Positions 7,164-12,584 of a stretch of DNA of 14,128 bases are shown here, piece by piece. A model generated the notes under the pieces. It did no database searches. It was not told the DNA's origin and saw nothing but the letters and a program-made list of their open reading frames with translations. The DNA is from an uncultured Oscillospiraceae bacterium (GTDB taxonomy: Bacteria; Bacillota; Clostridia; Oscillospirales; Acutalibacteraceae), in NCBI GenBank assembly GCA_900549055.1, contig URNB01000047.1, positions 1 to 14,128 of the forward strand, in the 5' to 3' direction. Each line of letters opens with the position of its first letter. The stretch's first letter is position 1. The translations under genes and the position numbers were made by a program.

Positions 7164-7412
7164 TTACCACCAATTTCCTGTGCCTTTATCAATATTGGTC
7201 GCATATGAAAGAAGTCGGTCGTGCAGACTTATATTTGTATCTGCGTACTCAATTTCCACAATTACTCCCTTGTCAATATAGCGATAAGGATTTCCTATCT
7301 GCTCAACATAACTCCTTATTCTCTCATCGCACGGCTTTGTAGTATCAATTTTAACAGTGCTTATATCCTTTAACGGCAGCTGCACTAAATCATCATTATT
7401 TGTGTTACGCAT
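7164..7412 (-). CDS. Small protein of unknown function associated with mobile elements
   Basis: This predicted 82-aa acidic-to-neutral cytoplasmic protein has no signal peptide or membrane segment. Its core, IDTTKPCDERIRSYVEQIGN followed by PYRYIDKGVIVEIEYAD and LHDRLLSYAT, resembles short proteins of unknown function common in Clostridia integrative elements. I recall the DUF6870 name for such sequences but cannot confirm it here. I chose the ATG at 7410-7412 because AAAGGAG precedes it by about 5 nt; the in-frame ATG at 7442 has no comparable site. It lies between the peptide ORF upstream and the recombinase promoter downstream, all on one strand. Its position beside the integrases makes a role in control of excision thinkable, but no helix-turn-helix or excisionase signature can be seen. 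Confidence 0.7.
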   Translation of the reverse strand: MRNTNNDDLVQLPLKDISTVKIDTTKPCDERIRSYVEQIGNPYRYIDKGVIVEIEYADTNISLHDRLLSYATNIDKGTGNWW

Positions 7413-7432
7413 ATTTTCTCCTTTCATTCTAA

Positions 7433-7501
7433 TTATTGCCATTTGTAAATTTTGTATACAAGTTTTATTGTCGCTCCGATGTCTGCGGCAAACAGATCCA
7501 T
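7433..7501 (-). CDS. Possible 22-residue peptide ORF upstream of the small unknown gene
   Basis: A short ORF starting MDLFAADIGATIK and ending in a Tyr/Lys/Trp-rich tail (VYKIYKWQ) begins 8 nt after GAAGGTG. It stops 20 nt before the start of the next gene on the same strand. The binding site is flanked by GGAA and TTCC, which can pair to form a small hairpin and could limit initiation. The peptide would be weakly basic and amphipathic. I do not recognise it. It could be a leader peptide, a small regulator or chance; its spacing and ribosome site are the only support. Confidence 0.4.
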   Translation of the reverse strand: MDLFAADIGATIKLVYKIYKWQ

Positions 7502-7724
7502 AGGAATTTCACCTTCCCGCTTTCATTATAGCCGGACCGCGAGTTACGGAAGTACCATTATACCCTTGCCGAGTAATCGCGTAATTCGGTTGCCACCCGA
7601 ATTTAAGTGCTCTTGGCTCTGCTCGCTTTAACAGATGGATAGCCGCTGTTCGACAAGGAATGTATCGGAGTTAGACTGTTAAGTTTTCAAGGTACATAAC
7701 CGGTTTTTAATCCGTACAATTATA
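7502..7724 (-). ncRNA. Candidate structured leader RNA upstream of the peptide and small-protein genes
   Basis: There is no long ORF in this stretch, but inverted repeats are dense and base composition is much less AT-rich than the flank at 7725-7800. AATTCGG (7583-7589) pairs with CCGAATT (7597-7603) around a 7-nt loop. TTAACAG (7628-7634) can pair perfectly with CTGTTAA (7676-7682), or its last five bases with CTGTT (7646-7650). These pairings exclude each other, as in a switch. A TATAAT on the minus strand at 7719-7724 could start the transcript, though no good -35 is seen. A leader of about 210 nt would then run into the peptide ORF. I do not match it to a known RNA family, and the orientation is inferred. 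Confidence 0.45.
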
Positions 7725-7803
7725 AAAACGGGAAATATTCTGTTTTTTCTTCAATTAATAATAATTTTTTTAAAATCAAATTATATATAAGGTAATTCAA
7801 GCC
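7725..7803. other. AT-rich intergenic segment without genes
   Basis: This stretch is very AT-rich, with runs of T and A and no ORF. It separates the minus-strand leader from the plus-strand promoter. It may help DNA melting or curvature near two divergent promoters; nothing more specific is seen. Confidence 0.5.
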
Positions 7804-7832
7804 TTGACAACCACAATATATTGTGGTAATAT
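7804..7832 (+). promoter_or_regulatory. Promoter of the DNA-processing operon, with an operator in the spacer
   Basis: TTGACA (7804-7809) and TAATAT (7827-7832) are separated by exactly 17 bp. Sixteen bases of that spacer, CCACAATATATTGTGG at 7811-7826, form a perfect palindrome. A protein bound there would block RNA polymerase, so this is a strong operator candidate. As I recall the NrdR box consensus (acaCwATATaTwGtgt), 14 of 16 positions agree, but no second tandem box is visible. Confidence 0.75.
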
Positions 7833-7839
7833 ACTTTTG

Positions 7840-7967
7840 TAATTGATTTTTGTGCAAGCCCCTGCGGGCAAGGGATATTTTTTAATATCACATCGCACAC
7901 CTATGTTGAGTTTGTATTAAATGACAGTGGTATTATCGCATTATGCGGTTTATTACTGTCTTTTTTT
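7840..7967 (+). ncRNA. Putative short leader or small RNA ending at the first terminator
   Basis: From the predicted start near 7840, a transcript of about 130 nt would end at the hairpin and U-run at 7923-7967. Inside are two further small hairpins: GCCC/GGGC (7858-7869) and a perfect GATATT/AATATC stem with a TTTT loop (7874-7889). It has no convincing coding content. It may be an attenuator leader or a stable small RNA. Confidence 0.45.
7923..7967 (+). terminator. First intrinsic terminator in the operon leader
   Basis: GACAGT (7923-7928) pairs with ACTGTC (7955-7960). Four more pairs extend the stem, two of them G-U, and a CGCA/TGCG apical stem sits above. Seven T residues (7961-7967) follow immediately. 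This is a convincing terminator placed about 85 nt after the predicted transcription start and before the first gene. Confidence 0.7.
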
Positions 7968-7992
7968 AAGTAAAAAAAGGATTTTTTCCTAT

Positions 7993-8052
7993 GCGGGAAT
8001 GGTATTTGACTGTATTATATATACGGCGGTCATTCCCGCTTTTTTTATTTTA
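7993..8052 (+). terminator. Second terminator-like hairpin in the operon leader
   Basis: GCGGGAATG (7993-8001) is perfectly complementary to CATTCCCGC (8031-8039), and the stem is followed by TTTTTTTATTTTA. The 29-nt loop is unusually long for a simple terminator. With the hairpin at 7923-7967 it forms two tandem stop signals before the gene at 8101, which fits attenuation or antitermination. Confidence 0.65.
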
Positions 8053-8100
8053 CCCAAAACACCGCAAGGTGATTGGAATAAATTGAAAGGCGGAAAACCA

Positions 8101-8262
8101 ATGAGCAAAAGAAACCGTATGCGTTCTAACCGCAGGCACACACGCCCTGCAAGGATTAGAGAGCAAATGAAAAGAAAGGAGGCACGAAAGCGTGCAAAGC
8201 ACCGAAAAATAATATATTACCGGCGTGCGCCTGTTCTGCGCTGCCGATGTAAAGGGGCTTAA
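8101..8262 (+). CDS. Small, very basic protein of unknown function
   Basis: This 53-aa product is dominated by Arg and Lys (RNRMRSNRRHTRPARIREQ, KRKEARKRAKHRK) with almost no acidic residues. It ends in a short Cys-containing tail (LRCRCKGA). Such composition suggests nucleic-acid or ribosome contact, but no fold can be named. The ATG at 8101 is preceded by AAAGGCGG about 8 nt upstream. An in-frame ATG exists at 7921, but reading from there would pass through both terminator hairpins and lacks a ribosome site. The stop lies 3 nt before the ATG of the exonuclease gene, so the two are likely co-translated. It could be a regulator or an antiterminator for the leader just upstream; that is speculation. 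Confidence 0.65.
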   Translation: MSKRNRMRSNRRHTRPARIREQMKRKEARKRAKHRKIIYYRRAPVLRCRCKGA

Positions 8263-8265
8263 AAT

Positions 8266-9315
8266 ATGCCGAACGGAAATTACACCCCGTCAGTTCTTGT
8301 AGATACAAGTAACCTTACAAGGGATGAATGGCTCGACTGGCGGCGAAAAGGAATCGGCGGCAGCGATGCGGCGGCTGTAATAGGGGTATCACCCTACTCT
8401 ACGGCAAGAGACCTTTATTACGAAAAGCTGAATATAGTAACAGCCGGCGACAACGAGGATAACTGGGTGCAAAAAAAAATAGGGCATTTGCTTGAGGATT
8501 TGGTCGCTGAAATATTCAGTAAAAAGACCGGCTTCCCTGTTTATCAGGTAAAGAAAATGTTTTACCACCCGAATCACCCGTATATGTTAGCCGATGTGGA
8601 TTATTTCGTAACTCTGCCGGAAAACAAAACCGCTATTCTTGAAATTAAAACTACCAATTACAACGCAAAGGATAACTGGTGGCTTGACGGCAAGGAAAGC
8701 GTTCCGGTGAATTATGAAATACAGGGGCGGCATTATATGGCTGTTACCAATATCGACAAGGTATATTTCTGCTGCCTTTACGGGAATACCGAAAATGAGG
8801 TTATTATTCGCAGTATCGAACGGGATTTAAACTACGAGGAACTGATAATCGCGTTTGAGGAAGATTTCTGGGTGAACAATGTGCTGAAAAAAGTGCCGCC
8901 GCCCTACAGTGAGGACGGGGATTTGGTACTTGAAAGCATAAAAAAACATCCCGGAATGTCCCACGCGGCGATACCCGAATCATTACTCGGTATTAAAATC
9001 TCGGCGGATGTGCAGAGATACCTTGAATTGCAGGAGGAAAAGAAAAAGATAAAATCAGAGGAAAACAGAATCGACAGCGAGCTTAAAAGGATAAGGGGCT
9101 GTATTCTCGATGTTATGGGAAAAAACCGTAACGCGGGCTGTACCGTGGGGGACACCGACTACACCGTGGAATACAATTCAACCTTTAAGCCTACCATAGA
9201 CAAGGATAACCTGTTCAGACTGAAAGAGCAGTACCCGAATATCTATGATAAGTTTGTAACCCTGTTCGAAACTCGCAGGTTTTATGTTAAAAGGTCGCAG
9301 AATACTGCGGCTTGA
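8266..9315 (+). CDS. YqaJ / lambda-exonuclease-type recombination nuclease
   Basis: This 349-aa protein belongs to the PD-(D/E)XK nuclease group of YqaJ viral recombinases. Relatives degrade one strand of double-stranded DNA from an end to expose single strands for annealing. Visible motifs are GIGGSDAAAVIGVSPY (30-44), which is the family hallmark, Glu77 in GHLLEDLV, the metal-binding Asp112 in MLADVDYF, the EIK triad residues Glu126 and Lys128 in LEIKTTN, and Gln153 in YEIQGRHYM. A helical, probably coiled-coil segment lies at about 247-280, beyond the nuclease core. AAAGGGGC precedes the ATG by about 7 nt. It is the second gene of the plus-strand operon. A partner annealing protein would be expected, and the gene at 11670 is the best candidate. 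Confidence 0.92.
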   Translation: MPNGNYTPSVLVDTSNLTRDEWLDWRRKGIGGSDAAAVIGVSPYSTARDLYYEKLNIVTAGDNEDNWVQKKIGHLLEDLVAEIFSKKTGFPVYQVKKMFYHPNHPYMLADVDYFVTLPENKTAILEIKTTNYNAKDNWWLDGKESVPVNYEIQGRHYMAVTNIDKVYFCCLYGNTENEVIIRSIERDLNYEELIIAFEEDFWVNNVLKKVPPPYSEDGDLVLESIKKHPGMSHAAIPESLLGIKISADVQRYLELQEEKKKIKSEENRIDSELKRIRGCILDVMGKNRNAGCTVGDTDYTVEYNSTFKPTIDKDNLFRLKEQYPNIYDKFVTLFETRRFYVKRSQNTAA

Positions 9316-9338
9316 TTTTTTTATAAAGGAGTTTTGTT

Positions 9339-9395
9339 ATGAAAAGAAAATGTGAGCGGGAGGTTATAAAGCGTGAGCTACTCCTGCGTATATGA
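9339..9395 (+). CDS. Possible 18-codon leader ORF overlapping the helicase start
   Basis: ATG at 9339 follows AAAGGAG by 7-8 nt and opens a short ORF (MKRKCEREVIKRELLLRI) that stops at 9393-9395. This is 20 nt past the GTG start of the helicase gene, in another frame. The ORF contains the helicase's own ribosome site GGGAGG (9358-9363). Ribosomes translating it would cross the helicase start, so it may tune helicase expression. Only position and ribosome site support it. Confidence 0.4.
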   Translation: MKRKCEREVIKRELLLRI

Positions 9396-11613
9396 AAGCA
9401 CCCTTTTTTATAACCCCGCAGACAAGCACTCGGTAATACGCGTAAGAACGCGGGATAAAACCGTACCCGACAAAGCGCGCAAAGCCGCAAACGGCAGGGA
9501 CGATTTTATCCGCTTTATCGCTAAAGGGTATAATTTGCCGCAAACAGATAAAATCTCCATGATTTTAGAGGGCGAATGGCAGACAGGCAAATACGGCACG
9601 CAGTTAAGCGTTGAAGACTGTGAAGAAATAGTACCGTACACGGACGAGGGCTTGAAGGGCTACCTATCCTCCTGCCTTGTAAAAGGTATAGGCGAAAAAA
9701 CCGCCGACGATATTATAAAGCGTTTCGGTGCGGATACCCTTAACATTATTGAAAACAGCCCCGAAAAGCTGCTTGAAATAAAGGGAATATCCGAGCAGAA
9801 GCTGGAGGATATAAAAAGAACCTTTAACAAGAGCTATTCGGTAAGAAGTCTTATGATGCTGCTGTCCCCTTTTAACATAAGCGTTACGGCGGCAACGCAT
9901 ATCTACGATTATTTCGGAGCGAAAAGCATAGATATTCTGACAGATAACCCCTATGAGCTTTGCAATATTCCGGGCTTCGGCTTTAAGCGTGTTGACGCAA
10001 TAGTTAAAAAGGGTGATACGCCGCTTAACTCCCCTATGCGTATACGCGGCGCGGTTATTACCGCACTTGAAACGCAAAAGCAGGATAACGGTCACCTTTT
10101 TATTGACGAAAGAACCTTGGTGCAGACAACCGCCGAAATGCTGAATGAGGCGCTGCCCTCAACAGATCTGCTTGTCAAGACTGCCGAAATTGATTCGGTT
10201 ATTGACAATATGATTTTAAAGGGCGATATAGTATCAAGCGAGGGGCGGATATACAGCACCAAAAGCTTTGTTTTGGAAAACGAAACAGCCGAAAGAATAG
10301 GAAGGCTTTTAGCTATGCCTCCTAAAAAAATAGATATTTCGGCTATTCTTGAGCATGTGCGGAAAAACCTCGGCATAGCGCTTTCAGATAAGCAAAGCGA
10401 GGCGGTATATATGGCGTTCAGCAGTAATCTTTCAATTATCACGGGTTCTCCGGGTACAGGTAAGACTACCGTTTTGAAAGCCATTATTGAGGTATATAAG
10501 GCGCTTTACCCAAAGGAAAAAATCAAGCTTGCCGCGCCTACGGGCAGAGCGAGCAGACGAATGGCGGAAAGCACCGGCGAAACCGACGCCTCAACGCTTC
10601 ACAGTATGCTGGGACTTCAAAACGAGGATGGATATTTTAAAAAGGATAAGGAATTTGAACCTATCGGCGCCGGACTTATTATTGTGGACGAAAGCTCCAT
10701 GATAGATATGTGGCTTGCGCGGCAGTTTTTTATGAGAATCGGTAATAATACAAAGATTGTTCTTGTAGGCGACCCCGATCAGCTGCAAAGCGTGGGCGCG
10801 GGCGATGTATTCCGTCAGCTTATAAACAGCGGACTTATTCCCGTTACCGTGCTGGATAAAATATTCCGCCAAAAGGACGGTAGCAGAATAGCGCTTAACG
10901 CAAGGGCTATAAATAACGACCAAACCAAATTATCCTACGGAGAAGACTTTTGTTTTTACAAATGCCAAACGCAGGATCAGGCGGCGGATATTATTAAAAG
11001 AGCCTTTTGCGACCTTACGGAAAAATACGGTATAGAGAATGTTCAGATACTTTCCCCTTACCGTAAAAAGGGTGCGGCCGCGGCAAACGAATTGAATCTT
11101 GCCATTCGCGAGATTGTTAATCCGTATAAAGGCGGCTTGCCCGACCTTAGAATAGGCGCTGATTATTTCCGCGTAGGAGATAAGGTTATGCAAAACAAGA
11201 ACAACAGCAAGGCTTCCAACGGAGATATAGGCTTTATACGCGATATAGGCACGGATAAGGACAACAAAGCCGTTATTACAATTGAGTTTTCCGCCGACCG
11301 CAAAGCCGAATACACGCTTGAGGATATGAAAAATATTGAATTAGCCTATGCCACAACCGTTCATAAGGCAATGGGTTCGGAGTACGACATTGTTATAATG
11401 CCGATTATAAAAAGCCACTACAATATGCTGAACAGAAACCTCGTTTATACGGGAATTACCCGAGCAAAGCACCGTGTTATTCTTGTGGGACAGCCCGGTA
11501 TGCTTTGCATGTCTATTCACCGTAACGAAACCGGAAACCGCAACACGGCTTTAGCCGAACGCATAGGAAATTACAAAAAGGTATACGACATTAAAATGAA
11601 AAAAGCGGGATGA
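9373..11613 (+). CDS. RecD2-type superfamily 1B DNA helicase
   Basis: This 746-aa ATP-driven helicase resembles RecD2, a 5'-3' helicase in recombination and repair that works without RecBC. The N-terminal region has an OB-like segment (about 60-90). Helix-hairpin-helix repeats follow at about 100-150 and 165-211. Helicase motifs are Walker A GSPGTGKTT (358-366), motif II IIVDESS (436-442), motif III GDPDQLQSVGAG (466-477), KIFRQ (496-500), HKAMGSEYD (664-672) and motif VI YTGITRAK (692-699). In most relatives the HKAMGSE segment reads HKSQGSE, so the motif is altered. Start is GTG at 9373, backed by GGGAGG 9 nt upstream. Length is normal for RecD2. Next to an exonuclease gene it likely unwinds element DNA for recombination or transfer-linked replication. 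Confidence 0.93.
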   Translation: MSYSCVYESTLFYNPADKHSVIRVRTRDKTVPDKARKAANGRDDFIRFIAKGYNLPQTDKISMILEGEWQTGKYGTQLSVEDCEEIVPYTDEGLKGYLSSCLVKGIGEKTADDIIKRFGADTLNIIENSPEKLLEIKGISEQKLEDIKRTFNKSYSVRSLMMLLSPFNISVTAATHIYDYFGAKSIDILTDNPYELCNIPGFGFKRVDAIVKKGDTPLNSPMRIRGAVITALETQKQDNGHLFIDERTLVQTTAEMLNEALPSTDLLVKTAEIDSVIDNMILKGDIVSSEGRIYSTKSFVLENETAERIGRLLAMPPKKIDISAILEHVRKNLGIALSDKQSEAVYMAFSSNLSIITGSPGTGKTTVLKAIIEVYKALYPKEKIKLAAPTGRASRRMAESTGETDASTLHSMLGLQNEDGYFKKDKEFEPIGAGLIIVDESSMIDMWLARQFFMRIGNNTKIVLVGDPDQLQSVGAGDVFRQLINSGLIPVTVLDKIFRQKDGSRIALNARAINNDQTKLSYGEDFCFYKCQTQDQAADIIKRAFCDLTEKYGIENVQILSPYRKKGAAAANELNLAIREIVNPYKGGLPDLRIGADYFRVGDKVMQNKNNSKASNGDIGFIRDIGTDKDNKAVITIEFSADRKAEYTLEDMKNIELAYATTVHKAMGSEYDIVIMPIIKSHYNMLNRNLVYTGITRAKHRVILVGQPGMLCMSIHRNETGNRNTALAERIGNYKKVYDIKMKKAG

Positions 11614-11645
11614 GCTGAAGAAAAAGCTTACTTATTCCCGTCTTT
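11606..11645 (+). other. Weak hairpin overlapping the end of the helicase gene
   Basis: CGGGA (11606-11610) can pair with TCCCG (11636-11640), with AGCT/AGCT pairing inside; TCTTT follows. The stem is short and the T-run poor, so it may be a leaky terminator or processing site between the helicase gene and the next gene, or chance. Confidence 0.3.
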
Positions 11646-11669
11646 AATTCTGAAAGGAGAAAAAATCAA

Positions 11670-12575
11670 ATGAAATCAGACAACAGCGCCGTTGTTTACA
11701 ACGCCGAAAGCACCGCCGCGGGTCTTAACCGCGTAAAGGGCTTTGACCCGTTAAAATATGTCCGCAGCACCGAAAACGGAGCGGTACTTGATCTGCCCTA
11801 CCAAAAGCTTTGGTTCAGACTCAGACACCCCAACGGCAAGATCCGTATATTTATTAAAAACTTATCGGAGAAAATTGCCGCGGTTGAGGCAAGGGTATAT
11901 TTTGACCGCGCCGACAGCGAGCCTGCGGCAAACTGTATTATTTCGGGGGTTGATGCCGAGGACAAGGTGTCCGTGGCGAAAGCCCAGCACGACGCTATGG
12001 AAAAAGCGCTCTCGGACGCAGGCTTCGGCTTGCAGTTTATTTCCGTCAATCCCTCTGCCGTAAAAGCCGAGGAAAAGGCGGTTACCAAGAAAGCCGAAAA
12101 GCCTAAACAGCCTGTGAAAGAAGTAAAGCCCGAAAAAGCGGAAGAACCCGTCAAGGCAGAGATAAAAACGGAGACTGTGAAAGCAGAACCCGAAACCGCA
12201 CCTGCAAAGGCGGAAACAGAAGAAGCTCCGCCCGTTACAGACCCGCTGCTGTCGGTTGTAAACAATATTGAAAACAGCAGCATTAAAGTAGACGAGCAAA
12301 CGGGCGAAGTAATAGAGCAGCATGCGGCAGCCGAAGATGAGCCGACTCCTGTTTCCTATGACAAGACTACGCCGATTGACGAAATATGCGCTGTGATGAC
12401 TTTAGAGGACGCGAAGAATTATGTTATTGACGGCGGACCGTATAACGGCTGGAAGGTGGGAACCTTAGCCGAGCGCCGCCCCGTTAAGGTATTGGAAATG
12501 ATTATTGAAAAATACCCGACCGAGGATAACATTCTCCGCGCCGCAACAAAGCTTATTCTTGATTCAATGAAGTGA
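11670..12575 (+). CDS. Putative ssDNA-binding or single-strand annealing protein with a DUF3820-like C-terminus
   Basis: This 301-aa protein is not firmly recognised. Residues 20-125 (GFDPLKYVRSTENGAVLDLPY, WFRLRHPNGKIRI, AVEARVYFDRAD, DAMEKALSDAGFGLQF) resemble a family common in phages and integrative elements whose helix-end signature, usually A-x-x-x-AL-x-x-AGFG, recalls single-strand annealing proteins. Residues about 130-190 are a Lys/Glu/Ala/Pro-rich flexible linker. Residues 225-301 (PYNGWKVGTLAERRPVKVLE followed by helices) resemble small domains with a G-x-x-x-GTL motif such as DUF3820, also seen at the ends of exonuclease-X-like proteins. AAAGGAG lies about 10 nt before the ATG. 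It sits between a helicase and a primase-like gene and downstream of a lambda-type exonuclease, where an annealing partner would be expected. The function is inference. Confidence 0.55.
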   Translation: MKSDNSAVVYNAESTAAGLNRVKGFDPLKYVRSTENGAVLDLPYQKLWFRLRHPNGKIRIFIKNLSEKIAAVEARVYFDRADSEPAANCIISGVDAEDKVSVAKAQHDAMEKALSDAGFGLQFISVNPSAVKAEEKAVTKKAEKPKQPVKEVKPEKAEEPVKAEIKTETVKAEPETAPAKAETEEAPPVTDPLLSVVNNIENSSIKVDEQTGEVIEQHAAAEDEPTPVSYDKTTPIDEICAVMTLEDAKNYVIDGGPYNGWKVGTLAERRPVKVLEMIIEKYPTEDNILRAATKLILDSMK

Positions 12576-12584
12576 GGTTAAAGT

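Noticed and set aside
7520..7700. tRNA, rRNA spacer or cobalamin riboswitch in the structured region
   Set aside because: CTTGAAAAC and GGGAAGGTGAAATTCC recall rRNA-spacer and cobalamin-box pieces, but no cloverleaf, rRNA sequence or other cobalamin elements are present.
7921..8262. A 113-codon ORF starting at 7921
   Set aside because: Its first 60 codons cross both terminator hairpins, have no ribosome site and look unlike the basic C-terminal part. The start at 8101 is well supported instead.
11798..12323. Minus-strand ORFs of 153-161 codons opposite the 301-aa gene
   Set aside because: They are low-complexity Ser/Ala/Phe/Arg-rich mirrors of the Lys/Glu/Ala linker codons on the plus strand.
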